64,000 nucleotides of DNA from Brevundimonas bullata (GTDB taxonomy: Bacteria; Pseudomonadota; Alphaproteobacteria; Caulobacterales; Caulobacteraceae). The notes under the pieces were generated by a model. That model was not told the DNA's origin. It made no database searches and saw only the letters and a list, made by a program, of their open reading frames with translations. The stretch covers positions 33,739-97,738 of the forward strand of contig NZ_QLLC01000014.1 of the NCBI RefSeq assembly GCF_003350205.1. The letters are read 5' to 3'. Shown here piece by piece: positions 21,227 through 31,473 of this stretch (position 1 is the first letter of the stretch; each line of letters begins with the position of its first letter). Position numbers and translations under genes: made by a program.

Positions 21227-21434
21227 TGCGCAGGACGCCGTCCTGCTCCTCCACCTCGCAGACCGTCCCGCCCAGGTCGCCCATCAGATAAGGCACGTCG
21301 ATCCGCGCCATCGGATCGGTCGCCAACAGGATCAGACGCGCGCCCGGTCTTAGCCCTTCCATCGCCTTGCGCAGACGCAGGCTGGGCACCGGACAGCGAT
21401 GGCCCCGTGCATCAACCACAACCGCCTCGCTCAC
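21192..21434 (-). CDS. TusA-family sulfur-carrier protein
   Basis: An 80-residue protein with the TusA/SirA fold. The family motif CPVPSLRLRKAM (cysteine followed by PxP, about residue 14) is intact; that cysteine carries persulfide sulfur in homologues. It could relay sulfur for tRNA thiolation or cofactor synthesis, consistent with the sulfur-rich neighbourhood, but TusA paralogues differ in partners and no TusBCDE is here. It overlaps the cinA-like gene start by four bases (ATGA) and runs into the 3' end of yihY on the other strand. Confidence 0.87.
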   Translation of the reverse strand: MSEAVVVDARGHRCPVPSLRLRKAMEGLRPGARLILLATDPMARIDVPYLMGDLGGTVCEVEEQDGVLRITVETGAAPTD

Positions 21435-21925
21435 GCCGAAACCGCCTCCAGCAGAAGGGCCAGGGCGACGCGGACGCTTTCCAGCCGCACCGCCTCGCGC
21501 CCGATATCGCCGAACCGACGCTCGACATAAACGACCGCGCCGCCGGGGCCGGCAGCGGCGAAATGCACCAGGCCCGCCGGCTTTTCCTCTGAACCGCCGC
21601 CGGGACCCGCGACCCCGGTGATGGAAACGGCCGCCGAGGCGCGCGACCGCTCGACCGCGCCCGAAGCCATCGCCCTGGCCACAGGTTCCGACACCGCGCC
21701 GAATCGCGCCAGCAGATCCTCCGAGACGCCCAGCATCTCGCCCTTGGCCTCATTGCTGTAGGTGACGAATCCCCGATCAAGCACCGCCGACGATCCCGCA
21801 ATGGCCGTCAGGGCGCTGGACACCAGGCCGCCAGTGCAGCTTTCAGCCGTGGCGACCATGACGCCGGCCTTGAGCGCGGCCTGGATGACGGCTGTGGCTG
21901 AGGCTTCGATATCTTGCGGGAACAT
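21431..21925 (-). CDS. CinA C-terminal domain protein, NMN amidohydrolase (PncC-type)
   Basis: A 164-residue stand-alone CinA C-domain. Family motifs ATAESCTGGLVSSALT, GSSAVLDRGFVTYSNEAK and SITGVAGPGGGSEEKPAG are all present. In homologues such as PncC the enzyme deamidates nicotinamide mononucleotide to recycle NAD. There is no N-terminal molybdopterin-type domain, so this is the short form. It is co-transcribed with the TusA-like gene. The 85 bases to the divergent MFS/spermidine synthase gene hold no clear promoter. Confidence 0.9.
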   Translation of the reverse strand: MFPQDIEASATAVIQAALKAGVMVATAESCTGGLVSSALTAIAGSSAVLDRGFVTYSNEAKGEMLGVSEDLLARFGAVSEPVARAMASGAVERSRASAAVSITGVAGPGGGSEEKPAGLVHFAAAGPGGAVVYVERRFGDIGREAVRLESVRVALALLLEAVSA

Positions 21926-22010
21926 CGCTATGCGCTCCGTCTACGAGTCGGTCTAAAACTGCTGGCTAGGGGGCGGGTCAGACGACCACGCCGATACCAG
22001 CGGATCGCGA

Positions 22011-24287
22011 ATGACCGATTCCACCATGACGACGGCCGTTCGCAAGGCCGATGCGATAACACCCGCCTTGTTCGCCGTCGCCATTTTCACGTCGGCGTCG
22101 CTGGTTTTTATCGTCCAGCCCATGGTGACAAAGCTGGTCCTGCCCATGCTCGGCGGCTCGCCGTCGGTGTGGAACACCTCGATGGTCTTCTTCCAGACGG
22201 CGCTGCTGGTCGGCTACGGCTACGCCCACCTGCTACAGCGGGTCCGGTCGTTGAGATGGCAAGCAGCCATTCACCTGGGCCTGTTGCTGGCCGCCTCATC
22301 CTTCCTGCCCTTGCAGATCAGCGGCCTGTTGGGCGAGCCTGATCCCACGGCTCCAACGGCCTGGCTGTTGGCGACGCTGGCCCTGTCTGTCGGGGCGCCC
22401 TTCGCCGTCTTGTCGGCCACCGCCCCCCTGCTTCAGGCCTGGTACGCACGGGTGCGTGCTGGTCATGCGGACGGCCAGAACCCCTATGTTCTCTACGCCG
22501 CTTCCAACCTCGGCAGCTTCCTGGCCCTGCTCGCCTACCCGGCCCTGATCGAACCCTTGATGTCCCTGTCAGGCCAGCGGACGACCTGGACCGGCGGATA
22601 CGCTCTGTTCGTCCTGCTGGTGGTCGGCTTGGCCGTGGCGGTCTGGCGTCGGCGGGTTCAGGATGCGCCCGAGCCCGCCCCTCTGGCCATCAGCGCCCCG
22701 ATCCCGTGGCGCGAGAAGGGCATTCTGGTCCTGCTGGCCGCGGCGCCGTCCAGCCTGATGCTGGGCGTCACCGCCCATCTCTCGACCGACGTGGCCTCAG
22801 CCCCCTTCCTGTGGGTCGCGCCGCTGGCCCTCTATCTGCTGACCTTCGTCATCGCCTTCCAGGCCAGACCGTGGATCAGCCTGCCGACCACGCTGGTGCT
22901 TCAGGCGGCGCTCGGCGCCATCGTCGTCAGCCTTGTGGGCATGACGACGGGCCAGTGGCTGTTTCTGCTGTTGGGACACCTCGCAGCCTTCTTTCTGACG
23001 GCCCTGATGTGTCATCAGCGACTGGCCGCGCGACGGCCGGCCCCGGATCGTTTGACCGAGTTCTATCTTCTGCTGTCGCTGGGCGGCGTCCTCGGCGGGG
23101 CCTTCAACGCCCTGATCGCGCCGGTCATTTTCAACGGCGTCTGGGAATATCCGCTGGTCATGGTTCTGGTCGGACTGGCCCGGCCTTGGGGCGAAGGCGC
23201 CTTGTCTCGTCGCGATGTGGTCATCCTGCTCATCGGCGTCGGCGTCGCCATCGCGCCGCCCGTCATTCTGGAGTTCATGCGGTACAACCCCGACTTCCGC
23301 GCCCTGCTCAGCGACCAGGCCCGGCTTCAGGTGGTGCAGTTCATTCTGGGCGGGGCGGCGATCTGCGCCTTCCTGGTGCGGGACCGGGCCGTCCTGTTCA
23401 CCATCATCATCGGGGTCATCACCCTGTCGGCGCACCATGTCGGACGCGGGTATGACTGGAACCTGACCGAGCGCAGCTTCTTCGGCGTCATGCGGGTCGC
23501 CGTCACGCGCGACGACGGCATGGGCGGAGACGTTCATGTCCTGATGCACGGCACCACCCTGCACGGCGCCCAGGCGCGCGCGCCCGGCTTCGCCTGCATG
23601 CCGACCATGTACTATGCGACCGCCACCCCGCTGGGGCAGGCCGCACAACGCATCCAGGCCCGGACGCCCGCCGCCAGGATCGGCGTCGTGGGTCAGGGCT
23701 CCGGCGCCATGGCGGCCTATAAACGCGCCGAGGACGAACTGACCTTTTTCGAGATCGACCCCATGGTGGACCGCGTGTCGCGCGACCCGTCCTGGTTCAC
23801 CTATATCTCGCATTGCGCCGATGGCCCGATCCGCACCGTTCTGGGCGACGCCCGCCTGACCATGGCGAAGGAAGCGCCCGGCACCTATGACCTGCTGATC
23901 ATCGACGCCTTCTCGTCGGACGCCGTACCGACGCATCTGCTGACGGTCGAAGCCATTCAGGGTTATCTGAACCTGCTGAAGCCCGACGGCGTGGTCGTTC
24001 TGCACCTGTCCAACCGCAACCTCGAAATCGCCATGCCGGCGGTCGCCGCCGCCCGGCAACTGGGCGCGGCGGACCTGCATCAGATCTATGTCGAACAGCC
24101 CAACGCACCCGAGATGTCAGAGGCCTCGACCGAGGCCCTGGCCATCTCGCCCACGCCCGAAGGCCTGGCGGACTTCAAGAGCGACGGACGTTGGCGCAAG
24201 CTGGGCCCGACCGAGGTGCGCCCCTGGACCGACGACTACGTCAATCTGTTCGGCGCCCTGATCAGGCAGATGAAGGGACGCGGCTAG
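22011..24287 (+). CDS. Fused MFS-like membrane protein / spermidine synthase-like protein
   Basis: A 758-residue protein. The N-terminal two thirds contain many hydrophobic helices (family text such as FIVQPMVTKLVLPMLGGSPS and WNTSMVFFQTALLVGYGYAH), and the last 250 residues are a spermidine-synthase-like Rossmann domain (IGVVGQGSGAMAAYKR, FFEIDPMVDRVS, DLLIIDAFSSDAVP, THLLTVEAI). The SAM-type pocket acids are present, but polyamine synthesis has not been established for this fusion family; membrane-localised methyl- or aminopropyl-transfer is speculative. It is monocistronic, followed by a palindromic repeat. Confidence 0.88.
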   Translation: MTDSTMTTAVRKADAITPALFAVAIFTSASLVFIVQPMVTKLVLPMLGGSPSVWNTSMVFFQTALLVGYGYAHLLQRVRSLRWQAAIHLGLLLAASSFLPLQISGLLGEPDPTAPTAWLLATLALSVGAPFAVLSATAPLLQAWYARVRAGHADGQNPYVLYAASNLGSFLALLAYPALIEPLMSLSGQRTTWTGGYALFVLLVVGLAVAVWRRRVQDAPEPAPLAISAPIPWREKGILVLLAAAPSSLMLGVTAHLSTDVASAPFLWVAPLALYLLTFVIAFQARPWISLPTTLVLQAALGAIVVSLVGMTTGQWLFLLLGHLAAFFLTALMCHQRLAARRPAPDRLTEFYLLLSLGGVLGGAFNALIAPVIFNGVWEYPLVMVLVGLARPWGEGALSRRDVVILLIGVGVAIAPPVILEFMRYNPDFRALLSDQARLQVVQFILGGAAICAFLVRDRAVLFTIIIGVITLSAHHVGRGYDWNLTERSFFGVMRVAVTRDDGMGGDVHVLMHGTTLHGAQARAPGFACMPTMYYATATPLGQAAQRIQARTPAARIGVVGQGSGAMAAYKRAEDELTFFEIDPMVDRVSRDPSWFTYISHCADGPIRTVLGDARLTMAKEAPGTYDLLIIDAFSSDAVPTHLLTVEAIQGYLNLLKPDGVVVLHLSNRNLEIAMPAVAAARQLGAADLHQIYVEQPNAPEMSEASTEALAISPTPEGLADFKSDGRWRKLGPTEVRPWTDDYVNLFGALIRQMKGRG

Positions 24288-24292
24288 GACAG

Positions 24293-24405
24293 CGTCATCC
24301 CGGAAGCGGCGCAGCCGCTATCCGGGACCGCAAGAGACGCGGCGTTCAGACCATCGATCCAAACCATCGCGTCCTGGGCGGTCCCGGCTCTTCGGCCGGG
24401 ATGAC
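24293..24405. repeat. Palindromic intergenic repeat, copy 1
   Basis: A 113-base element bounded by CGTCATCCCGG and its exact reverse complement CCGGGATGACG. Inside is a second stem AGCGGC-gca-GCCGCT followed by ATCCGGGACCGC, then a variable middle, then TCCCGGCTCTTCG. A second copy lies at 47058-47168. It sits between the ends of the MFS/spermidine-synthase and mfd genes and may serve as a two-way terminator or mRNA-end structure. Confidence 0.8.
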
Positions 24406-24417
24406 GTCTTCTGCTGG

Positions 24418-27400
24418 TTAAGCCGCCCCCGCGACCCGCGCCAGATCGGCGGTGATCCGCTCGGCCACCTTCAGACGGTCTCCGGGTGTCGGCCATTCGC
24501 CCTTCACCACGATCTTCTGATCGGGCCTCAGCTTCCAGAAGGCCTGGTTCTTCTGAATCAGGCCGACCAGTCCCATCGGATTGGGGAAGCTGTTGTTGCG
24601 CAGGGTCAGCACCGCGCCCTTAGGCCCGATATCGATGCGTTCGATGCTGGCCGTGCGACAGTTGGCCTTGATGCCCACGATCCGTAGAAGCTGCTGCGCC
24701 TCGTCCGGCAGCGGACCGAACCTGTCGATCAGTTCAGCCGCCAGGGCTTCGCGATCCTCGCTGCGTTCGGCGTCCGACAGACGGCGATACAGGCTGAGGC
24801 GAACGTTCAGGTCTGGCACGTAAGCTTCTGGAATCAGGACCGCCGCGCCGACATTGATCGACGGCGACCAGCCACGGTCAGCCACTTCCTCGCCCTGCTC
24901 GCGCAGTTCGGCGACGGCGTCTTCCAGCATCTGCTGATACAGCTCGACCCCGACCTCGCGGATATGGCCCGATTGCTCGTCGCCCAGCAGGTTGCCGCCG
25001 CCGCGCTGATCCAGATCGTGACTGGCCAACTGGAAGCCGGCGCCCAGATTATCCAGCGATTGCAGCACCTGCAGACGCTTCTCCGCCGACAAGCTCAGCG
25101 GCCGTTTGGGGTCCGTCGTCAGATAGGCGAAGGCCCGCGCCTTGGACCGTCCGATGCGGCCCCTGATCTGGTGCAACTGGGCCAGGCCGAACATATCGGC
25201 GCGATGGACGATCAGGGTGTTGGCCGTCGGAATGTCGATGCCGCTCTCGACAATGGTGGTCGAGACCAGGACGTCATAGCTGCCGTCGTAGAAGGCGCTC
25301 ATCACGTCTTCCAACTGGGTCGGTGTCATCTGGCCGTGACCGACGACGAACTTCACCTCGGGCACCTGCTCGCGCAGGAACTTCTCGATTTCCGGCAGTT
25401 CCTTCAGACGCGGCGCGACATAGAAGGCCTGCCCCCCCCGATACTTCTCGCGCAGCAGGGCCTCGCGCACCAGCACCGGGTCCCACGGCGTGACATAGGT
25501 CCGCACCGCCAGACGGTCGACCGGCGGCGTGGCGATGATCGACATCTCGCGGATGCCCGACAGCGCCATCTGCAAGGTGCGCGGAATGGGCGTGGCCGTC
25601 AGGGTCAGCAGGTGAACATCAGCCCGCAGCGACTTCAGCTTCTCCTTGTGCTTGACGCCGAAGTGCTGCTCCTCGTCGACGATCACCAGGCCCAGATCGC
25701 GGAAACCGACCTGTTCGGCCAGCACGGCGTGGGTGCCGACGACGATCTCGAACGTGCCGTCCTTCAGCCCCGCACGCGTCTCGTTTGCGTCCTTGGCCGT
25801 GACCATGCGCGACAGGTGCCGCACCGTGATCGGCCAGCCGGCGAAGCGCTCGCTGAAGGTCTTGAAGTGCTGACGCGCCAGGAGGGTCGTCGGACAGACG
25901 ACCGCAACCTGCTGACCTGTCATGGCCACGACAAAGGCGGCGCGCAGCGCCACTTCCGTCTTGCCGAAGCCGACGTCGCCGCAGATCAGGCGATCCATCG
26001 GCGTGCCCTTGCCCAGGTCCTCCAGCACGTCGCCGATGGCGTTCAACTGGTCGTCCGTCTCCTCATAGGGGAAGCGGGCGCAGAACTCGTCGAACAGGCC
26101 GGAGGGCGGCACGATGGCGTCGGACACGCGCATGGCGCGCTTGGCGGCCAGGGCGATCAGGCCCTCGGCCATGGCGCGCAGACGCTCCTTGGCCTTGGCC
26201 TTGCGGCCCTGCCACCCCGCCCCGCCCAGACGGTCCAGCTGAACCCCGTCGGCGTCCGTGCCGTAGCGAGTCAGAAGATCAATGTTTTCAACCGGCAAAT
26301 AGAGTTTGCTGTCACCGGCGTAGAGCAGTTCCAGGCAATCGTGCGGCGCCTCTTGAATCTCCAGCGTCTTCAGGCCCTCATAGCGCCCGATGCCGTGATC
26401 CAGGTGGACCACCAGATCGCCCGCCGTCAGGGCCGAGGCCTCGGCCAGGAAGTTGGAGGCCCGCCGCTTGCGCCGGGGCCGCGCCAGACGGTCGCCCAGG
26501 ATGTCCGTCTCGGAAATGACCGCCACGTCTTCGGTGACAAAGCCATGCTCGACCGGCAGGACGGCGCGCAGATAGATGTCCTTGGGCGAGGCCAGAACAT
26601 CGGCCCAGTCGCGCACCGGCAGGACGTGTTCCAGGCCGTGATCCGACAGCATGGCCGCCAGACGCTCGGACGAGCCCTCGCTCCACGAGGCGAACAGGAC
26701 CCGCTTGCCGTCGGCCTTCAGCCGCTCGGCGTGCTGGGCCACGGCGGCGAACAGGTTGACGCTGTCCTGAGTGCGCTCAGCGGCAAAGCTGTGGCCCAGA
26801 CGCCCGCCGGCGTCCTCGCCGCCCCGCATCGCATCGGCGGCCAGCGGCGACAGGCGGCGCACGGCGCGACCGGCCAGGGCGCTGTTCCACTCGACTTCGT
26901 CCAGATAGAGGCTCTGCGGCGCGGGTGCGCGATAGGCCGCGCCGCCCTTGCCCTTGGCCGCTTCCTTGCGCGCCTCATAGGCATCGGTCGTCAGGCTCCA
27001 GCGCTCGGCGCGGGCCTGCTCGACCTGACTGTCGAGGAAGACCGGCGCCGTGTCGGGCAGGAAGTCGAACAGGGTGTCGAGCCGGTCGTAGAAGAGCGGC
27101 AGCCAGTGCTCCAGACCCTGACGACGCGCGCCCTCGCTGACCGCAGCGTACATGGGCTCGTCGCCCGCCGCGCCGAACAGGTTCAGATAGGCGGTGCGGA
27201 AGCGCGAGATCGACTCGGCGTCCAGCAGAATTTCTGACACCGGCAGGAGGGCGACCTGCTTCAACTGCCGGGTCGAGCGCTGGGTCTCGGGATCAAAGGC
27301 GCGGATGGATTCCAGCTCGGCCCCGAACAGGTCCAGACGCACCGGCTCCTCGAAGCCCGGCGGGAAGACGTCGATGACGCCGCCCCGAATGGCGTATTCG

Positions 27401-27879
27401 CCGCGTTCCGACACGGTCGAGGCGCGGACATAGCCGTTGGCCGAGACATAGCGTTCCAGCGCCGCCGTATCCAGGTCACGGCCCACCCGGGCCTCGAACC
27501 CGGCCCCGGTGACGGCGTGTCGCGGCGGCGTCCGCTGGGTCACGGCGGCGATGGTAGCGACAACCAGCAGCGGTCTGACGTCCGACGGATCGCGCTGGGC
27601 CAGACGGGTCAGGGTCGCCATCCGCTGCGCCGCAACCGAAGCGGTCGGGCTCAGACGGTCGTAAGGCAGACAGTCCCAGGCCGGGTATTCAAGAACTTCA
27701 ACATCCTTGGCGAAGAAACTCAGCGCCTGAGTGAAATTTCCCGAACGCTGATAATCCCGCGCCACCAGCAGGCCCACGCCGCCCTGCGCCTTCAGCCGCT
27801 CGGCGACGACCAGCGCATCCAGCCCCTCGGGCGCGCCGCCCAGTTCGACGTCACGCCGCGCCATCGCCTCACTCATCAA
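24418..27879 (-). CDS. mfd: Transcription-repair coupling factor Mfd
   Basis: A 1153-residue SF2 translocase that removes stalled RNA polymerase at DNA damage and recruits UvrA. Order: UvrB-like region with [17 protein letters not shown]-polymerase-interacting domain with [16 protein letters not shown], motor with Walker [28 protein letters not shown] and [15 protein letters not shown], the [13 protein letters not shown] motif VI, and the C-terminal TRCF domain. The length is typical. An eight-cytosine run at 25432-25439 does not break the frame. The upstream sdhE overlaps its start by four bases. Confidence 0.97.
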   Translation of the reverse strand: MMSEAMARRDVELGGAPEGLDALVVAERLKAQGGVGLLVARDYQRSGNFTQALSFFAKDVEVLEYPAWDCLPYDRLSPTASVAAQRMATLTRLAQRDPSDVRPLLVVATIAAVTQRTPPRHAVTGAGFEARVGRDLDTAALERYVSANGYVRASTVSERGEYAIRGGVIDVFPPGFEEPVRLDLFGAELESIRAFDPETQRSTRQLKQVALLPVSEILLDAESISRFRTAYLNLFGAAGDEPMYAAVSEGARRQGLEHWLPLFYDRLDTLFDFLPDTAPVFLDSQVEQARAERWSLTTDAYEARKEAAKGKGGAAYRAPAPQSLYLDEVEWNSALAGRAVRRLSPLAADAMRGGEDAGGRLGHSFAAERTQDSVNLFAAVAQHAERLKADGKRVLFASWSEGSSERLAAMLSDHGLEHVLPVRDWADVLASPKDIYLRAVLPVEHGFVTEDVAVISETDILGDRLARPRRKRRASNFLAEASALTAGDLVVHLDHGIGRYEGLKTLEIQEAPHDCLELLYAGDSKLYLPVENIDLLTRYGTDADGVQLDRLGGAGWQGRKAKAKERLRAMAEGLIALAAKRAMRVSDAIVPPSGLFDEFCARFPYEETDDQLNAIGDVLEDLGKGTPMDRLICGDVGFGKTEVALRAAFVVAMTGQQVAVVCPTTLLARQHFKTFSERFAGWPITVRHLSRMVTAKDANETRAGLKDGTFEIVVGTHAVLAEQVGFRDLGLVIVDEEQHFGVKHKEKLKSLRADVHLLTLTATPIPRTLQMALSGIREMSIIATPPVDRLAVRTYVTPWDPVLVREALLREKYRGGQAFYVAPRLKELPEIEKFLREQVPEVKFVVGHGQMTPTQLEDVMSAFYDGSYDVLVSTTIVESGIDIPTANTLIVHRADMFGLAQLHQIRGRIGRSKARAFAYLTTDPKRPLSLSAEKRLQVLQSLDNLGAGFQLASHDLDQRGGGNLLGDEQSGHIREVGVELYQQMLEDAVAELREQGEEVADRGWSPSINVGAAVLIPEAYVPDLNVRLSLYRRLSDAERSEDREALAAELIDRFGPLPDEAQQLLRIVGIKANCRTASIERIDIGPKGAVLTLRNNSFPNPMGLVGLIQKNQAFWKLRPDQKIVVKGEWPTPGDRLKVAERITADLARVAGAA

Positions 27880-28193
27880 CCGATACCCTTGGCCACTTCC
27901 GCCGCAACGTGTTCACGCATGAAGGTCCGGATGCGCGCCAGCATCGGCCCGTCGAACTCGGGCGGAGTCGGCTCCTTCTCGATGATCCAGGCGTAGAGGT
28001 ACTGATCCTCTTCATCCAGCAGGGTCTCGAGCTGATCCAGCTCCTCGTCGCTCAGCGTCGGTCCGACCTGATCGGTGAAGGGGCCCAGCACCATGTCGGC
28101 TTCGCGGAAGCCGCGTCGCCAGGCGCGATACGAAATCCGGCCCAGGCGTTGGTGCTTCAGAGTGTCCTCTGGACGTGCGTCAATTTCGGCCAC
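27876..28193 (-). CDS. sdhE: SdhE, FAD assembly factor for succinate dehydrogenase
   Basis: A 105-residue cytoplasmic protein that helps attach FAD to SdhA. The family motif RGxxE appears as WRRGFREADMVLGPF, followed by the acidic helical DEELDQLETLLDEEDQYLYAW segment, both hallmarks of SdhE/SDHAF2. Its stop overlaps the mfd start, an arrangement that is common in alphaproteobacteria, and it is divergent from recG across 83 bases. Confidence 0.93.
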   Translation of the reverse strand: MAEIDARPEDTLKHQRLGRISYRAWRRGFREADMVLGPFTDQVGPTLSDEELDQLETLLDEEDQYLYAWIIEKEPTPPEFDGPMLARIRTFMREHVAAEVAKGIG

Positions 28194-28276
28194 GCGTTTC
28201 CTTGCCCGGTCCGTTCATGTGAAGAGTTGGATCAGATAGCGTTCCCGTTCCGTTTTCGCCAGCTATGCTGAGGCTA

Positions 28277-30367
28277 ATGCGGCCCGAGATTCTCTTTCCC
28301 CTGTTTGCCGACGTCTCCACCCTGAAGGGCGTGGGGCCTCGAAGCGCGCCTCTGGTGCATAAACTGGCGGGCCCGCTGGTGCGCGACGTGCTGTTCCTGT
28401 CGCCGTCCGGGATTATCCAGCGCCGCCGCACGACCGCCGCCGCCGCCGTTGAGGGCGAGATCGGCGTCTTCGACGTCCTGATCGACCGGCTGATCCCCCC
28501 GCACAAGATCGGCGCGCCGCTGAAGATGCGGGCCTCGGACGACACCGGCTTTGTTCACCTGATCTGGTTCGCCGGCTCGCCGCGCCATATCGAGAGCCTG
28601 GCCCCGCGCGGCGAGCGGCGGCTGGTCACAGGCAAGGTCGAGCGCTTCAACAACGAGGTGCAGATCGCCCACCCCGACTACATCCTGCCGCTGGACAAGG
28701 CGGACGAGATCCCCCTGTCCGAACCCGTCTATCCGGCGACCCAAGGCCTGACCTCGCGCGTGGTGAGAAAGCTGGCGCAGGGCGCGCTGGCCGCTGTTCC
28801 AGAGCTGGCCGAGTGGCAGGACGCCGCCTGGCTGTCGGCCCGACGCTGGCCCGGCTGGCGCGCGGCGCTGGAGAGCCTGCACGCACCCACGTCCGAAATG
28901 GACCTGACACCTGAGGCCCCCGCGCGTCAGCGTCTGGCCTATGACGAGTTGTTCGCCCACCAACTGGCCCTGGCGCGCCGTCGCCGCGCGCGTCAGGTGA
29001 CGCCGGCCGCACGAATCACGGCGGGCGAGGCCTCGCGGCGGATGCTGGCCGCCCTGCCCTTCACCCTGACCGGCGCCCAGGCCCGCGCCATCGAGGAAAT
29101 CCGCGCCGACCTGGCCTCCGGCGAGCAGATGGGCCGGCTGCTGCAAGGCGACGTGGGTTCGGGCAAGACCGCCGTCGCGGCCCTGGCCTTGGCCGACGCC
29201 GCCTCCAGCGGCTTCCAGTCTGCCCTGATGGCCCCGACTGAAATCCTGTCGCGTCAGCACTATCAGCGGCTCGCCCCCATGCTGGCAGACGCCGGGATCA
29301 CGACCATTCTGCTGACCGGCCGCGACACGCAAGCCGAGCGGCGCAAACGGCTGGCGGCCCTGGCTTCGGGCGAGGCCCAGGTCGCCATCGGCACCCACGC
29401 CCTCTTCCAGGACGCGGTGCAATTCAAACGCCTGGCCCTGGCCGTCATCGACGAGCAGCACCGCTTCGGCGTCAACGAGCGCCAGCGACTTCAGGCCAAG
29501 GGCGACCCGAGCCTCGGCGGCGTCCACCTGTTGACCATGTCGGCCACCCCCATCCCGCGCACGCTGGAACTGACCCAGTACGGCGAACTGGAAGTCAGCC
29601 GGCTGATGGAAAAGCCGCCGGGCCGCACCCCCGTCGCCACCGCCGTCGTTCCCCTGGTCCGCATCGGCGAGGTGGCCAAACGGCTGAAGGCGGCCATCGA
29701 CAGCGGCGCGCAGGCCTACTGGATCTGCCCTCTGGTGGCCGAGTCCGAAGCCATCGACCTGGCCGCTGCCGAAGAACGCGCCGCCGACCTGCGCCGCATC
29801 CTTCAGGTCGAAGTCGGCCTGGCCCACGGCCAGATGCCGGGCGCCGAGCGCGAGGCGGTGATGGCCGAGTTCGCCGAAGGCCGCATCCCGCTTCTGGTCG
29901 CCACAACGGTCGTCGAGGTCGGCGTGGACGTGCCCAACGCCTCCATCATGGTCATCGAACACGCCGACCGTTTCGGCCTGGCCCAGCTTCACCAGCTGCG
30001 TGGCCGCGTCGGACGCGGGGCCAAGTCCAGCGCCTGCATCCTCCTGTACGGCGGACAGGACGGCGCCCTGGGCGAGACGGCGCGCGAACGTTTGGAGACC
30101 TTGCGCCGCACCGAAGACGGCTTCGAGATCGCAGAGGAAGACTTCCGTCTGCGCGGCGGCGGCGACCCTCTAGGCCTGAAGCAGAGCGGCTTCCCCGCCT
30201 ATCGCTTCGCCGATCCGATCAAGCACCGCTCGCTGATGCTGGCGGCGTCCGACGACGCCCGCCTGATCCTGGGCCGCGACCCCGACCTGACCAGTCCGCG
30301 CGGCGAGGCCGTGCGGGTGCTGGAATCCCTGTTCGACTGGCGCAACGACCGCCCCGGCGTGGACTAG
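28277..30367 (+). CDS. recG: ATP-dependent DNA helicase RecG
   Basis: A 696-residue branched-DNA helicase that remodels replication forks and Holliday junctions. The N-terminal OB wedge domain includes HLIWFAGSPRHIE; the motor has Walker [40 protein letters not shown], and VGRGAKSSACILLY near motif VI. The length fits the family. ATG 28277, preceded by GAGG, is preferred to ATG 28265. The stop overlaps the convergent DUF3089 gene by four bases. Confidence 0.96.
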   Translation: MRPEILFPLFADVSTLKGVGPRSAPLVHKLAGPLVRDVLFLSPSGIIQRRRTTAAAAVEGEIGVFDVLIDRLIPPHKIGAPLKMRASDDTGFVHLIWFAGSPRHIESLAPRGERRLVTGKVERFNNEVQIAHPDYILPLDKADEIPLSEPVYPATQGLTSRVVRKLAQGALAAVPELAEWQDAAWLSARRWPGWRAALESLHAPTSEMDLTPEAPARQRLAYDELFAHQLALARRRRARQVTPAARITAGEASRRMLAALPFTLTGAQARAIEEIRADLASGEQMGRLLQGDVGSGKTAVAALALADAASSGFQSALMAPTEILSRQHYQRLAPMLADAGITTILLTGRDTQAERRKRLAALASGEAQVAIGTHALFQDAVQFKRLALAVIDEQHRFGVNERQRLQAKGDPSLGGVHLLTMSATPIPRTLELTQYGELEVSRLMEKPPGRTPVATAVVPLVRIGEVAKRLKAAIDSGAQAYWICPLVAESEAIDLAAAEERAADLRRILQVEVGLAHGQMPGAEREAVMAEFAEGRIPLLVATTVVEVGVDVPNASIMVIEHADRFGLAQLHQLRGRVGRGAKSSACILLYGGQDGALGETARERLETLRRTEDGFEIAEEDFRLRGGGDPLGLKQSGFPAYRFADPIKHRSLMLAASDDARLILGRDPDLTSPRGEAVRVLESLFDWRNDRPGVD

Positions 30368-31473
30368 CCGACAGCCCCGTTCATCTTTTCCCAGATGCTG
30401 ACGCGATCCAGAACATCGGCCTCGATATCAGCGTAGAACAGGTTGAAGGGCGGGATCTTGCGCCTGTCGGCCCATGACCCCCGCAGGCGGAAGGATTCCG
30501 AGTTCAGCGGGGATCGCCACAGGATTCCGTCACGACACTCCGCCGCTACGATCCGTCCCTGAAAGGCCGGGCGGGCGCCCCATTCCAGATTGGTCGCATT
30601 GGTGGCGCCGCGGCTGTCGCGCATGGCCGATGCAGGTCGTTTTGCGGACCCCGTGACCGGGTTGACGCAAGCCGTCGCCGCGCCTTCCGTGCTGATCAAG
30701 GCCCCGCGTTCATCCCAGACCAGGGCGCGGCGCAACACGCGCTTGGCCTCGCTCTCATCGCCCTCTTCGACCGATCTCCAAGCCAGGGCGCAACCGATCT
30801 CATCACGGCTCTGGCACAGCGGAACCTCGCCAAAGCGAGCCTCCGGCAGGACGCCTTCCATAAGATATGCCGCTACAAGCCGTTGCTTCAGAACAGAATC
30901 ATGCGCCACACGATCGTGCAGCAGTCGATCCACAAGATCCGCCCCCTGCTCCGCCCCGACCAGGACCATCGGCCCCGTGGGGTGGGCTTGCAACCAGGCG
31001 CTGAAGGCGGCGTCAACGTCCCGATAGGCGAAGGCCCGGGCCTCGCGTGCGTCTTCGCGCAGGGTCAGTCGTGTATAGAGGCTGGCCTGACGATAGCGCG
31101 GCGCGCTGACGTCGCCGGCGCGCGCGAACGGCCCCGCATAGTTGGGCAGGACCCCGCGTCGAAGGTCGTCGGCGGCCTTGCGGTCATCGATGGGGCCGTT
31201 CCAGTGCTGGCCGCCTTCATAGGTCGTCGAATGGACGAAGAAGACGTGGGCCGCGCCCGCCCCCGGCGCACGGGCGTCACGCAGCACCCAGGCCGCCGCC
31301 TGGTCATAGTTGGGCGCAGGCGGCGGCTCATAGGTCTGGAACGGCACCTGGGGGTCCAGGCCCGCCTTCAGGATGTCGCCGCGCCAGACGGCCACGGCGG
31401 CGACCAGGATGAAGACCAGCGCAAAACCCGTGATGCCGACCCATTGGCGCAAGGTCAGACGGGGCTTCTTCAT
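30364..31473 (-). CDS. DUF3089 protein, alpha/beta-hydrolase-like, nucleophile serine absent
   Basis: A 369-residue protein with one N-terminal membrane anchor (residues about 12-30) and a periplasmic domain of the DUF3089 family (AHVFFVHSTTYEGGQHWNG, YAGPFARAGDVSAPRYRQA). The position where lipase-like relatives have G-x-S-x-G reads VLVGAEQGADL: glutamate replaces the expected serine, and the DNA there is unambiguous. It may therefore be a non-catalytic or re-purposed member. It is the last gene of the kdsA-hldE-hldD operon (ATGA overlap with hldD), hinting at an envelope or LPS-linked role. Function unknown. Confidence 0.82.
   Translation of the reverse strand: MKKPRLTLRQWVGITGFALVFILVAAVAVWRGDILKAGLDPQVPFQTYEPPPAPNYDQAAAWVLRDARAPGAGAAHVFFVHSTTYEGGQHWNGPIDDRKAADDLRRGVLPNYAGPFARAGDVSAPRYRQASLYTRLTLREDAREARAFAYRDVDAAFSAWLQAHPTGPMVLVGAEQGADLVDRLLHDRVAHDSVLKQRLVAAYLMEGVLPEARFGEVPLCQSRDEIGCALAWRSVEEGDESEAKRVLRRALVWDERGALISTEGAATACVNPVTGSAKRPASAMRDSRGATNATNLEWGARPAFQGRIVAAECRDGILWRSPLNSESFRLRGSWADRRKIPPFNLFYADIEADVLDRVSIWEKMNGAVG

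Noticed and set aside
25432..25439. Run of eight cytosines within mfd as a possible frameshift
   Set aside because: The mfd frame continues intact through all helicase motifs on both sides.
24964..27237. A 757-codon plus-strand frame opposite mfd
   Set aside because: It is an antisense shadow of mfd with shadow-like composition (Arg, His, Gln, Gly) and no recognisable domain.
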